Positions 24,763-33,112 of a stretch of DNA of 64,000 bases are shown one piece after another. The stretch comes from DATAGZ01 sp036263455 (GTDB lineage: Bacteria > Pseudomonadota > Alphaproteobacteria > Dongiales > Dongiaceae), in contig DATAGZ010000003.1 of assembly GCA_036263455.1 (NCBI GenBank), forward strand, positions 1-64,000. The letters are read 5' to 3'. Numbering within the stretch: the stretch's first letter is position 1; each line of letters starts with the position of its first letter. Made by a program: the position numbers and the translations under genes. The notes below the pieces were generated by a model. It had not been told where the DNA came from and did no database searches. It worked only from the letters and a program-made list of their open reading frames with translations.

Positions 24763-25845
24763 GTGGAGTTTATCGAGGACAAAGCGATCAAGGGTAGGGG
24801 TGCGGTAACCAATCGCGCCGGGCGGTACGAGCCAGCCGACCGGATCCGTGAAGCCGATGGCTGGCAGCAGGCAGGCGAAGCGCCCGAGCCCGAGCCCCGC
24901 GACACGGTCGTCAGCTTCGATTCCAGCCGCACCATCATTACCCGCAACCAATCTCCTGACATTTTCTTTGATCAGTCGCTTAACGCCTATCGCGGGTGCG
25001 AGCATGGCTGCATCTATTGCTTCGCCCGGCCCACCCACGCCTATCTGGGTCTTTCGCCTGGTCTCGATTTCGAGACCAGGCTGACCGTCAAGCGCGACGC
25101 GGCTGTCTTGCTGCGCGGCGAACTCTCGCGCCCGACCTATCGCCCGACCATCCTGGCGCTCGGCATGAATACGGATCCTTACCAGCCCATCGAGCGTACA
25201 TATCGAATCACGCGCGCGGTGCTCGAAGTACTCTCCGAATTCAACCATCCGGTGGCCATCACCACCAAATCGGCACGCATTCTCGAGGACATCGACCTCC
25301 TCGCCGACATGGCACGGCGTAACCTCGCCAGTGTCTATATTTCTGTGACAACCCTCGATCCCGCTCTCGCCAGAGTGATGGAGCCGCGCGCATCGACGCC
25401 CGAGAACCGCCTGAGGGCTATCGCTGCGTTGCGTCACGCCGGTATTCCCGCCGGCATCTCGATTGCACCGATCATCCCCGCGATCAATGACGGAGAGATC
25501 GAGCATATCCTTGAGCGTGCCGCCGCAATCGACGCCTCCGGTGCCTTCTGGACCCTTATCCGGCTCGCCCTCGAACTCAAGGATTTGTTCGAGGAATGGC
25601 TTGACGCGCATTTTCCCGACCGCAAAAGCAAGGTCCTGGAGCTTATCCGCCAATGCCACGGTGGGCAGATCTACCGCAGCGCCTTCGGCGCGCGCATGCG
25701 CGGGAGCGGCCCCTATGCGGAAATGCTTCGCCAGCGCTTCCAAAAGGCCGCGCGGCGTCTGGGCTTGGCCGAACGCACCGTGGCACTCGATGTTTCGCGC
25801 TTCGCCATTCCCCCTCGCGCGGGTCAGCAGCTCAACCTTTTCTGA
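24763..25845 (+). CDS. Radical SAM protein, PA0069/SPL-like family (360 aa)
   Basis: GTG start at 24763. Early residues KAIKGRGAVTNRAGRYEP match the family N-terminus, which supports this start. The radical SAM cluster motif CEHGCIYCF (C-x3-C-x2-C, about residues 79-87) lies in AYRGCEHGCIYCFARPTHAY. Conserved downstream segments include LALGMNTDPYQPIER, ITTKSARILEDIDLL and PIIPAINDGEIEHILERA. Relatives resemble spore photoproduct lyase but their reaction is not established. Cytoplasmic. The divergent partner is an RTX gene; downstream lies a group of small lipoproteins. Start-proximal -10 element and absence of a Shine-Dalgarno sequence suggest leaderless expression. Confidence 0.92.
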   Translation: MEFIEDKAIKGRGAVTNRAGRYEPADRIREADGWQQAGEAPEPEPRDTVVSFDSSRTIITRNQSPDIFFDQSLNAYRGCEHGCIYCFARPTHAYLGLSPGLDFETRLTVKRDAAVLLRGELSRPTYRPTILALGMNTDPYQPIERTYRITRAVLEVLSEFNHPVAITTKSARILEDIDLLADMARRNLASVYISVTTLDPALARVMEPRASTPENRLRAIAALRHAGIPAGISIAPIIPAINDGEIEHILERAAAIDASGAFWTLIRLALELKDLFEEWLDAHFPDRKSKVLELIRQCHGGQIYRSAFGARMRGSGPYAEMLRQRFQKAARRLGLAERTVALDVSRFAIPPRAGQQLNLF

Positions 25846-25910
25846 ACGGCGGCCGCGGCCGACCCGGAACAAAGCATTGGCTCCGCTGTATCAAATACAG
25901 GAGGTGCTCC

Positions 25911-26138
25911 ATGCGTGCGCGTATCCCCCTAACTTTAATCGGGGCAGCGCTGAATCTCGCCGCCTGCGTCTATGGCGCGGATGTGCGCACCGGGACCTAT
26001 TACCGGCCTTATTACTATCCTTACTACCATCACTATTATTACAGGCCTTACCATTATCGGCCCTTCCATTATCACAACCGCTACGGTGCCCACGATTTCA
26101 ACCGCGATCATGACCGCTCTTACGGCCATAGCCCGTGA
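25911..26138 (+). CDS. Small Tyr/His-rich lipoprotein (75 aa)
   Basis: ATG at 25911 has a strong AGGAGG seven bases upstream. MRARIPLTLIGAALNLAAC is a lipoprotein signal peptide (lipobox LAAC, Cys19). The mature 57 residues are dominated by Tyr, His, Arg and Pro (YYRPYYYPYYHHYYYRPYHY and on), ending in a charged RDHDRS segment. It has no recognised family. The composition suggests an extended surface or a metal- or proton-binding role, but nothing proves this. It is first in a run of three lipoprotein genes. Confidence 0.85.
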   Translation: MRARIPLTLIGAALNLAACVYGADVRTGTYYRPYYYPYYHHYYYRPYHYRPFHYHNRYGAHDFNRDHDRSYGHSP

Positions 26139-26191
26139 ATCGGGTGATGGCGCACTTTTTGCGTCTCCACGGTTAACCTTGAGAGGACAAC

Positions 26192-26317
26192 ATGAATTTT
26201 TCAAAAATCTTGGCCGGCTTGCTTCTTATCCTTCTCTCGGGATGCGTGTCTTTAGGCTTCACGTCCGAGCATAACGGCCCCACCAAGGAGGAGCACCCCT
26301 CGGCCTCCTCTCATTAA
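26192..26317 (+). CDS. Very small lipoprotein (41 aa)
   Basis: ATG at 26192 with GAGAGG upstream; 42 codons including TAA. The sequence MNFSKILAGLLLILLSGC is a complete lipoprotein signal (lipobox LSGC, Cys18) followed by only 23 residues (VSLGFTSEHNGPTKEEHPSA and SSH). Good signal, ribosome site and position in the lipoprotein run support a real gene that is easily missed because of its size. Function unknown; it could be a small envelope modulator or a lysis-type peptide, with no evidence for either. Confidence 0.75.
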   Translation: MNFSKILAGLLLILLSGCVSLGFTSEHNGPTKEEHPSASSH

Positions 26318-26342
26318 CGACAGAACGGGAAAGGAGATTATC

Positions 26343-26699
26343 GTGACCCCACTCTCTCAGAAACTCGCCTTGGTCGCGCTGATGGCGGTGACACTGGCCG
26401 GCTGCTTCTCGGCCAATGTGCGGCGGACCCATAACGGCACGACATACAGCGATACGACCGGCTGGTATGATTCCAACGGAGTCTATCATGAGGGAACGCC
26501 GCCCGCCACCGTGGCGCCCGCCGCGGGATGGTATGATACCGCCGGGGTTTTCCATGAAGGGACACCCCCTGCGGTGGCGCCCAGCACGGGCTGGTATGAC
26601 AGCAATGGCGTTTTCCACCAGGGGCAGGCGCCCGTCTACGGCGCACCCGGCTATTACGACAATAACGGGTATTATCACCCTGGCTATCCGCCCAAATAG
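26343..26699 (+). CDS. Lipoprotein with tandem WYD repeats (118 aa)
   Basis: GTG at 26343 follows AAGGAG. The lipobox is LAGC (Cys21). The mature protein is almost entirely tandem repeats of about 20-22 residues with core GWYDSNGVYHEGTPP, at about residues 40, 62 and 83, and a degenerate fourth copy (GYYDNNGYYHPGYPP) at 103. Repeat spacers are A/P/V-rich. Each unit carries conserved W-Y-D, G-V/Y and H residues, suggesting short beta-turn units. No known domain recognised. It is the third lipoprotein in a row, and parC follows 61 bp later. Confidence 0.87.
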   Translation: MTPLSQKLALVALMAVTLAGCFSANVRRTHNGTTYSDTTGWYDSNGVYHEGTPPATVAPAAGWYDTAGVFHEGTPPAVAPSTGWYDSNGVFHQGQAPVYGAPGYYDNNGYYHPGYPPK

Positions 26700-26760
26700 C
26701 CCGACGCTTCTCCGCGGGTAAGGCTGGCCGAATCGCGCCGGACGGGGTAGAGTGCGGGAA

Positions 26761-28998
26761 ATGGCGCGCAAGTCCGCACTCGCACTCCCCGAAAATCCCG
26801 CCACGCCTGTTCCCCTCGCGGAGGCGCTTGCCGAGCGGTACCTTTCCTACGCCCTGTCGACTATCGTCTCGCGCTCGCTGCCCGACGTGCGGGACGGGCT
26901 GAAGCCCGTCCATCGCCGTCTGCTCTATGCAATGCGCCAACTCAGGCTGGAGCCCGGCCAGGGCTATAAGAAATCCGCACGCGTGGTGGGCGACGTCATC
27001 GGCAAGTTCCACCCCCATGGAGATTCGGCCATCTATGACGCGATGGTGCGCCTCGCCCAGGATTTCGCCCAGCGCTATCCCCTCGTCGATGGCCAGGGGA
27101 ATTTCGGCAATATCGATGGAGATAATGCGGCGGCGATGCGCTATACCGAGGCGCGGCTCACCGAGGCGGCTGCGCTGCTGCTCCAGCATATCGATGACGA
27201 TACCGTCGATTTTCGCCCGACCTATGACGGATCGGAGCAGGAGCCCGTGGTGCTGCCTGCGGCATTTCCTAATCTCCTGGCCAATGGCGCCCAGGGGATC
27301 GCGGTGGGCATGGCAACATCGATCCCCCCGCATAATGTGGCCGAGATCTGCGATGCCTTGCTGCATCTCATAAAATCCCCCAAGGCGCGCATCGAAACCC
27401 TGGTCGAGCTCATGCCCGGTCCCGATTTTCCGACCGGCGGCGTATTGTGCGAGAGCCGCGAGACCTTGGTCGAGGCCTATCGCACCGGCCGCGGTTCGCT
27501 CAGGATCCGCGCGCGCTGGAATGTCGAGAAGCTCAAGGGTGGCACGTGGCAGATCGTCATCACCGAGATCCCCTATCAGGTAGTGAAGGCGCGCCTGCTT
27601 GAAAAAATCGGCGAACTCCTGAACGAGCGCCGGCTGTCTTTCCTGGAAGATTGCCTGGACGAATCGACCACCGATCTGCGCATCGTGCTCGTCCCGAGGA
27701 GCCGGACCCTCGATCCAGGCCATATCATGGAGCAGATGTTCCGCGAGACCGAACTGGAATCGCGCTTCGGGATGAACATGAACGCGCTGGACGCCCAGCA
27801 AATCCCGCGCCTGATGAGCCTTCCGGATTTGCTCAATGCCTATCTCACGCACCGGCGCGAGATTTTGCAGCGACGCAGCGCCTTCCGCCTCGGCGCCATC
27901 GAGCGGCGGCTGGAAATTCTAGACGGTCTTCTGATCGCCTATCTCAATCTCGACGCGGTGATCGCGCTCATCCGCAAGGAAGACGAGCCGAAACCCGTGA
28001 TGATGCGGAAATGGCAGTTGAGCGAGACACAGGCCGAGGCGATTCTGAACATGCGGTTGCGCGCCCTGCGCAAGCTGGAGGAGATCGAGATCACCCGCGA
28101 GCACAAGATGCTGAGCGCCGAACGCAAGGAGCTCAAGGCGCTGCTCAAGGACGAGGCGCGCCAATGGGCGACGATCGCGGGAGAAATCTCGGATCTCAAG
28201 AAGCTGTACGGGCTCAAGACGCCTCTCGGGCGGCGCCATACGGAGATCGGGACGGCGCCGGCCGCGCTGGTCATTCCGCTTGAAAGCATGGTGGAGAAGG
28301 AACCCATCACTATTATCTGCTCCGACAAGGGCTGGATTCGCGCGCTCAAGGGCCACGTCGAGCGGAGTGACGAGATCAAATTCAAGGAAGGCGACCGCGG
28401 GAAATTCCATCTCCATGCGCAGACGACCGATAAGGTTCTGCTTTTCGCCACCAACGGCAAGGCCTATAGCCTGCCGGCTGACCGTCTGCCAGGCGGACGG
28501 GGTCATGGCGAACCGGTACGCCTGATGATCGATCTGGGCAACGATCAGGATATCGTTGCGCTGCGGGTCTTCCGCCCCGACGGCACGATGCTGGTGGCGA
28601 GCGACGATGGGCGCGGCTTTGTCATTGCCGAACGCGACATGATCGCCCAGACCAAGAGCGGCAAGCAGATCCTCAATCTGGGCGACGGCGCCGAGGCGAG
28701 CGTCTGCACGCCGGCCGACGGCGATATGGTCGCCACGATTGGCGACAATCGCAAATTGCTGATTTTTCCGATTGCCCAGGTGCCGGTCATGGCCCGCGGC
28801 CGGGGCGTGATCCTTCAGAAATACAAGGATGGCGGACTGGCGGATGCCAAGGTTTTCTCGAAGGCCTCCGGCCTGAGTTGGCGCCTGGGCGAGAAGATAC
28901 GCACCGAGACCGCGCTGTCGGAATGGATCGGCGACCGTGCCCAGGCGGGGCGGCTCCCGCCGCAGGGCTTCCCGCGCGGCAACCTCTTCGGCACCTGA
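26761..28998 (+). CDS. parC: DNA topoisomerase IV subunit A (745 aa)
   Basis: Subunit of the ATP-dependent type IIA topoisomerase that decatenates daughter chromosomes, partner of ParE. Catalytic Tyr128 is in AAAMRYTEARL; SRSLPDVRDGLKPVHRRLLY is the conserved N-terminal winged-helix region; beta-pinwheel repeats fill the C-terminal third (ICSDKGWIRALKGH, LLFATNGKAYSLP, VASDDGRGFVIAE). The length and the lack of a GyrA box (QRRGGKG) favour ParC over GyrA. ATG 26761 (MARKSALAL) chosen; GTG at 26752 is possible. lolA starts two bases after the stop. parE is not in the window. Confidence 0.94.
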   Translation: MARKSALALPENPATPVPLAEALAERYLSYALSTIVSRSLPDVRDGLKPVHRRLLYAMRQLRLEPGQGYKKSARVVGDVIGKFHPHGDSAIYDAMVRLAQDFAQRYPLVDGQGNFGNIDGDNAAAMRYTEARLTEAAALLLQHIDDDTVDFRPTYDGSEQEPVVLPAAFPNLLANGAQGIAVGMATSIPPHNVAEICDALLHLIKSPKARIETLVELMPGPDFPTGGVLCESRETLVEAYRTGRGSLRIRARWNVEKLKGGTWQIVITEIPYQVVKARLLEKIGELLNERRLSFLEDCLDESTTDLRIVLVPRSRTLDPGHIMEQMFRETELESRFGMNMNALDAQQIPRLMSLPDLLNAYLTHRREILQRRSAFRLGAIERRLEILDGLLIAYLNLDAVIALIRKEDEPKPVMMRKWQLSETQAEAILNMRLRALRKLEEIEITREHKMLSAERKELKALLKDEARQWATIAGEISDLKKLYGLKTPLGRRHTEIGTAPAALVIPLESMVEKEPITIICSDKGWIRALKGHVERSDEIKFKEGDRGKFHLHAQTTDKVLLFATNGKAYSLPADRLPGGRGHGEPVRLMIDLGNDQDIVALRVFRPDGTMLVASDDGRGFVIAERDMIAQTKSGKQILNLGDGAEASVCTPADGDMVATIGDNRKLLIFPIAQVPVMARGRGVILQKYKDGGLADAKVFSKASGLSWRLGEKIRTETALSEWIGDRAQAGRLPPQGFPRGNLFGT

Positions 28999-29000
28999 TC

Positions 29001-29639
29001 ATGATCGCACGTCGCGTCTTGTTGCAAGCCGCCCTCTTTGTCCTTTTTGCATCGCCGGTGCGCGCGCGGAAAATCGAGCCGGCGCGCCTCAATCCCCAAG
29101 AACAGGCGGAGGTGGCCCGTCTCACCGATTATCTGAACGGGATTGGATCCTTCAGCAGCCATTTTCAGCAATATTCCGAGGAAGGCGAGCTTGCCACAGG
29201 CCGCATCTTCATGCGCCGGCCCGGCCGTCTTAGGGTCGAGTACGATCCGCCTTCTCAGCTTCTACTGGTCGCGGATGGAATTGCCATGAACTATTACGAC
29301 GGCGAGCTCGACCATCTCGAACAGATCCCGCTGCAATTGAGCCCCCTCTGGTTCCTGCTTAAGGAGAAGATCAGTCTCGAGGACGACGTCGTCCTGATTG
29401 GCTATCAACATAGCGCCAACGTCTTTCGGCTCAGCCTGGCACAGAGGAGCGAGCCTGACGCTGGCCGGGTCACGCTCGAATTCGGCGATCATCCGCTCGA
29501 ACTCCGGCGATGGACGATAACCGGCCCGAATGAAAAGCAAGTATCGGTAAGTCTGTATGATGCCCAATTCGGCGTCGCGCTCGAGAACGAGATGTTTAAG
29601 ACGCCTTCGCGCCGGCGCAAGGGGAACAACAAGAACTAG
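29001..29639 (+). CDS. lolA: LolA-like outer membrane lipoprotein carrier (212 aa)
   Basis: ATG at 29001, 2 bp after parC, so probably co-transcribed and coupled. MIARRVLLQAALFVLFASPVRA is a signal peptide. The body has the LolA pattern: LTDYLNGIGSFSSHFQQ, GRIFMRRPGRLRVEYDPPS, LLLVADGIAMNYYD, then NVFRLSLAQ and a strand-rich C-terminal half, i.e. the incomplete beta-barrel carrying lipoproteins across the periplasm to LolB. Length is typical. It may alternatively be one of the LolA-like DUF1849/LolA paralogues. The last two codons overlap the convergent hydroxylase gene through a shared CTAG. Confidence 0.86.
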   Translation: MIARRVLLQAALFVLFASPVRARKIEPARLNPQEQAEVARLTDYLNGIGSFSSHFQQYSEEGELATGRIFMRRPGRLRVEYDPPSQLLLVADGIAMNYYDGELDHLEQIPLQLSPLWFLLKEKISLEDDVVLIGYQHSANVFRLSLAQRSEPDAGRVTLEFGDHPLELRRWTITGPNEKQVSVSLYDAQFGVALENEMFKTPSRRRKGNNKN

Positions 29640-30415
29640 CGAAGCGGCTGGGCCAGCAATTCCGGGAGCGACAGCTCAATCCCCCCTGGCATGCCAATAG
29701 ACATTAGCGGCGTGCGCACGCCCTGGGCGCGCGAACCGAACAGCAGATCCCAAAAACTGAAGACTGTTCCATAATTGGCGTCGGTATCGGAGCGGCGGCG
29801 ATGGTGGTGAACCCAATGTAGGGAAGGGGTAATGATGACACGCGATAGCGTGGCTTCGAGCGTTGGCGCAAGGCGCAGGTTGGAGTGATGGAACAAGGCG
29901 GCGAGCGTCACCAGAATATCGAATAGCAGAATGGCGGCGAGCGGCACGCCCAAGAACAGGATCACTCCCGCGCGGGCGAGCGCGGACAGCACAACCTCGC
30001 CGACATGAAATCGTAGCGCGGTACTCGTATCGAGGAACTCATCGCGATGATGGACCTGATGGAACCGCCAGAGGAAGGGCCAACGATGATTGGCGCGATG
30101 CCACCAATAGATAGCGCAATCCAAACCGACCAAAGCGCCGATAATACCCCATGCAGACTCGGGCCACCAATGGCCGAGCGCATGATCGCTTGCCCAGAAG
30201 GTCAGGGGCAAAATGAAAAAACGGCCCGCAAGACCATTCAGTGCGGCCAGGGAAAAGTTGCGCGCCCAGCGCCGCCACCACGGTCGGGCATAACCGGCCA
30301 GGGGAAGCGGGATAGGGGCTTTGGGACGGATCGTCTCGGCAACAAGCAAAAGGATCAGCCAGGAGAGGATAAGAGTACCTTTGAAAGGCAAGGCATGCAG
30401 TAACAGCCAGTGCAT
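29636..30415 (-). CDS. Sterol desaturase/fatty-acid hydroxylase family membrane protein (259 aa)
   Basis: Di-iron integral membrane hydroxylase family (PF04116). His clusters are present: HRANH, HQVHH, HHSN and HWVHHHRR, spaced as expected for the metal site facing the cytoplasm. Several membrane helices surround them (near the N-terminus LPFKGTLILSWLILLL, then AAILLFDILVTLAALF). ATG at 30415 chosen; a TTG at 30442 would add nine residues. The substrate cannot be read from sequence; sterols are unlikely in this group, a fatty acid or hopanoid is a guess. It shares the CTAG stop overlap with lolA and is divergent from the peptidase C26 gene. Confidence 0.85.
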   Translation of the reverse strand: MHWLLLHALPFKGTLILSWLILLLVAETIRPKAPIPLPLAGYARPWWRRWARNFSLAALNGLAGRFFILPLTFWASDHALGHWWPESAWGIIGALVGLDCAIYWWHRANHRWPFLWRFHQVHHRDEFLDTSTALRFHVGEVVLSALARAGVILFLGVPLAAILLFDILVTLAALFHHSNLRLAPTLEATLSRVIITPSLHWVHHHRRRSDTDANYGTVFSFWDLLFGSRAQGVRTPLMSIGMPGGIELSLPELLAQPLR

Positions 30416-30471
30416 GCGGCCAGGGTGGTCGAGACCCGTCAAACTTGCAACCCTGTTATTCGCTGCTGGTC

Positions 30472-30499
30472 TTGTGAGCGAAAAAAGCTCGGCTATAGT
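30472..30499 (+). promoter_or_regulatory. Sigma-70-like promoter, likely leaderless
   Basis: -35 TTGTGA (30472-30477), 16-bp spacer, -10 TATAGT (30494-30499), then six bases to the ATG at 30506. No Shine-Dalgarno sequence is visible between. Confidence 0.5.
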
Positions 30500-30505
30500 A
30501 CCGCT

Positions 30506-31279
30506 ATGAAACTACCTGCGACCGCACCCATTATTGGCGTGCCGATGTGCATCCGTCTCCTCGGCAACCAGAATTATCACATCGTCGGCGACAAATATCT
30601 TCGCGCGGTGATCGAAGCCTCGGCATGCTACCCGCTCGCCTTTCCCGCCCTGGGCAATGTAATCGAGATCGACGCCCTGCTCGACCGGCTGGATGGAATT
30701 CTTTTTACCGGGAGCACCAGCAACGTCGCGGTGCACCATTACCAAGGTGAACCAGACCGGCCGGAATCGCCCCAAGATCCCGGTCGGGACGCCATCACCT
30801 TGCCCCTGATCCGCCGTGCCATCGCACGCGAGCTCCCGATCTTTTGCATTTGCCGCGGCGCACAGGAACTGAATGTCGCCCTCGGCGGTACCCTGCATAC
30901 GCAGTTGCATGTCAAGCCGGGCAATCTCGACCACCGCGAACCTCCCGAGGTGAGCTACGATGAGGCCTATCGGCCGGCCCATGCCATTACTTTGCGGCCC
31001 GGCGGTCCATTTGCTCAAATAATCGGCAAGACCGAGATTATGGTCAATTCGCTGCATTGGCAGGGGGTGGAAAAGCTCGCTCCGCAGTTGGTCGCCGAGG
31101 GGACCGCGCCCGATGGTGTCATCGAAGCGATGAGTATCCGCGATTACGGGAATTTCGGCCTCGCCGCGCAATGGCATCCAGAATATCAGGCGACCGAAAA
31201 TCCTGATTCGCGCAGCCTTTTCGCAGCCTTCGGCAAGGCAGCGCACGAATATCGCAACAGACGGGAAGGCCGGCGTTAA
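30506..31279 (+). CDS. Class I glutamine amidotransferase-like hydrolase, peptidase C26 (257 aa)
   Basis: Peptidase C26 family, related to gamma-glutamyl-GABA hydrolase PuuD. The nucleophile is Cys116 in IFCICRGAQELNVALGG; the catalytic His and Glu lie in AAQWHPEYQ near the C-terminus; the N-terminal GVPMCIRLLGNQNYHIVGDKY and LFTGSTSNVAVHHY segments are typical. Likely hydrolyses a gamma-glutamyl amide (polyamine or other). Cytoplasmic. No puu genes are near; the MFS transporter gene follows 28 bp later on the same strand and may share the transcript, perhaps moving the substrate or product. Confidence 0.88.
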   Translation: MKLPATAPIIGVPMCIRLLGNQNYHIVGDKYLRAVIEASACYPLAFPALGNVIEIDALLDRLDGILFTGSTSNVAVHHYQGEPDRPESPQDPGRDAITLPLIRRAIARELPIFCICRGAQELNVALGGTLHTQLHVKPGNLDHREPPEVSYDEAYRPAHAITLRPGGPFAQIIGKTEIMVNSLHWQGVEKLAPQLVAEGTAPDGVIEAMSIRDYGNFGLAAQWHPEYQATENPDSRSLFAAFGKAAHEYRNRREGRR

Positions 31280-31307
31280 GAGCACGCCGGCGTCTCTGAC
31301 GGATCTC

Positions 31308-32510
31308 ATGAGCTTGAACGGGTTGTGGTCGCGGGTAAGTCGACCTTATCGGGGTATGCCACCACTCGTCTGGCAGATCGCGCTTGGCGTGCTGGTCAAT
31401 CGAATTGGCTCGACGGTCGTCCCCTTCCTCGCCCTCTACCTCCACCAATTCTACCATTATGACGCGATCACAACCGGAAAGGTTATTACCTGCTATGGAG
31501 CGGGCGCACTGCTTGGCGCGTTCAGCGGCGGCCTTCTGATCGATTGGCTTGGCACGCGTGTGAGCCTGGCCGGTGCGCACTGCGCCTCGGGATTTGTCTA
31601 TCTGGCGCTGCTCTTTCCTCACAATTACCACGGCTTTCTCGTCAATGCTTTCCTCATCGGGCTCAGCGATGTGTCGATCCGCCCGATCCTCAATATGACG
31701 GTGATGGGCGCGGCCGGCCCCGAGAAACGCATGCGCGCCAACGCCATCCGTCGCATGGCGCTTAATCTGGGTGTCGGCAGCGGCCTGGCGATCGGCGGGT
31801 TCCTCTATGCCCTGACGCCATATCTGCTTTTCATGCTCGATGGATTGACGTCCTTTGCCGCCGCCGCGATTTTTGTTGTGTTCCTGCCGCGCGACCTCTC
31901 TCGGAACCGCTCCGCTGGACCGCCTCTCTGGACCGCGCTGATTGCACCGTGGCGCGATAGGGCCTTCCTCCTGCTCATCGTCGCGGCGGTATGTGCCAGC
32001 ATGGTCACGACCCAGCAGCGCAATACCTATCCTATCTATCTCCTGCAGGCATTTGGCATTGGCCCGGCCTATTTCGGCCTCATCATGACGGTCAACTGCC
32101 TCGTCGTAGTATGCTGCGAGCTCCCCCTCATTCATATGCTTCGCCGGGTCGATGCGGGCTGGCTGTGCATGAGCGGGGCCCTATGCTACGGAATGGGCTT
32201 CGGCGTGCTCGGTTTCGGCGGGAGCCATGTCTGGGTCTGGCTCGGTCTGGCCCTTTGGGTTCTGGGAGAGATGCTTGAGTCACCCGCCGCCATGTCCCTG
32301 GTGCAGGATCATGCCGCCCGCGCCCCGACTCCCGGCCCTTTCTTCGCCATGTTCACCGCATCTTTTTCCGCGGTGAACCTCTTCGCGCCGGGAATTGGCG
32401 GCTGGCTTTATGAAAAAGGCGGGGGCGGCGTGCTATGGGGCGCGAGTTTCGCTCTGGGGATCTTGTCGGCTGGCCTTTATTACATTGCGCGCTTCCGCGC
32501 CAAGGCATGA
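31308..32510 (+). CDS. MFS transporter (400 aa)
   Basis: Twelve hydrophobic helices are expected from the sequence, with MFS features: GVLVNRIGSTVVPFLALYLHQ in helix 1, the loop between helices 2 and 3 GGLLIDWLGTRVS (D-x-x-G-x-R variant), and GNLGVGSGLAIGGFL-like helix 5 motif in LNLGVGSGLAIGG. Family members are proton-driven exporters or importers; substrate not predictable. Start ATG 31308 has no strong ribosome site, so coupling to the gene before it is possible. A bidirectional-looking hairpin with a T-run for the opposite strand lies just after the stop. Confidence 0.88.
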   Translation: MSLNGLWSRVSRPYRGMPPLVWQIALGVLVNRIGSTVVPFLALYLHQFYHYDAITTGKVITCYGAGALLGAFSGGLLIDWLGTRVSLAGAHCASGFVYLALLFPHNYHGFLVNAFLIGLSDVSIRPILNMTVMGAAGPEKRMRANAIRRMALNLGVGSGLAIGGFLYALTPYLLFMLDGLTSFAAAAIFVVFLPRDLSRNRSAGPPLWTALIAPWRDRAFLLLIVAAVCASMVTTQQRNTYPIYLLQAFGIGPAYFGLIMTVNCLVVVCCELPLIHMLRRVDAGWLCMSGALCYGMGFGVLGFGGSHVWVWLGLALWVLGEMLESPAAMSLVQDHAARAPTPGPFFAMFTASFSAVNLFAPGIGGWLYEKGGGGVLWGASFALGILSAGLYYIARFRAKA

Positions 32511-32537
32511 CAACAAAAACGGCGCCGAAGCGCCGTT
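32511..32537 (-). terminator. Rho-independent terminator for the 32563-32871 gene
   Basis: AACGGCGC (32518-32525), tetraloop CGAA, GCGCCGTT (32530-32537). Read on the minus strand it is followed by TTTTTGTTG, a proper T-run. It lies 25 bp after the stop of the small secreted protein gene. Confidence 0.85.
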
Positions 32538-32562
32538 GGAGTTGCCTGCTATTGCGCAGTCA

Positions 32563-32871
32563 TTAATGATGCCAACCATGGCCGTGGCCGTGGTAACCGC
32601 CATATCCGCCATGATGATAGCCGCCCCGTCCGAAATTGAACGAGAAGCCGAGAAAGGGGAAGCCGGAATAGTACGGGCGTTCCACATATACCGGCGGCGG
32701 CGCATAATATACTGGCGGGGGCGGGGGCGCATAATAGCTCGGGCCGTAATAAACCGCGGGAGGCGGCGCGGGCGGGTAGTAATAGTAGGAATCCGCCGCG
32801 GCTTTTTGTGCGATGCCAGCCAGCCCCACCGTGACGGCCAAGGCAGCAATCGCTCGAGTGATGTTCCGCAT
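32563..32871 (-). CDS. Secreted Tyr/Pro/His/Gly-rich protein (102 aa)
   Basis: ATG at 32871 with AGGAGG upstream. MRNITRAIAALAVTVGLAGI begins a signal peptide, with cleavage predicted after the AAA preceding DSYYYY. The mature part has a Tyr/Pro stretch (YYYYPPAPPPAVYYGPSYY and PPPPVYYAPPPVYVERPYY), a short hydrophobic segment FLGFSFNFG, and a His/Gly tail (GGYHHGGYGGYHGHGHGWHH), which would coordinate metal well. This composition is common in small periplasmic proteins of unknown role. Monocistronic: its own terminator follows, and a 240-bp gap precedes it. Confidence 0.85.
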   Translation of the reverse strand: MRNITRAIAALAVTVGLAGIAQKAAADSYYYYPPAPPPAVYYGPSYYAPPPPPVYYAPPPVYVERPYYSGFPFLGFSFNFGRGGYHHGGYGGYHGHGHGWHH

Positions 32872-33052
32872 AAGGCACCTCCTCTGTGCTCTTCCAAGAT
32901 ATAGGCATCGGTACACCTGAAAACAAATCACAACGGCGGGAGCGGCATCACGTTTTTTGGAGCCGGCCTTGCATAAAACGCAGAAAGTAACCTGCTTCGC
33001 TTATGCTTGACACTGCTGTCAGGTGAACCTTCAAGCTTGCGAGCGGAGCCGC

Positions 33053-33086
33053 AAATAAAATGGCCGGCATCGTAGGTGCCGGCCAT
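33053..33086 (-). terminator. Rho-independent terminator for the 33113-34273 gene
   Basis: ATGGCCGGCA (33060-33069), seven-base loop, TGCCGGCCAT (33077-33086). On the minus strand it is followed by TTTTATTTG. It lies 27 bp after the lipoprotein stop codon. Confidence 0.88.
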
Positions 33087-33112
33087 GGTTCGTGTAGAGG
33101 TTTATTTGCGTA

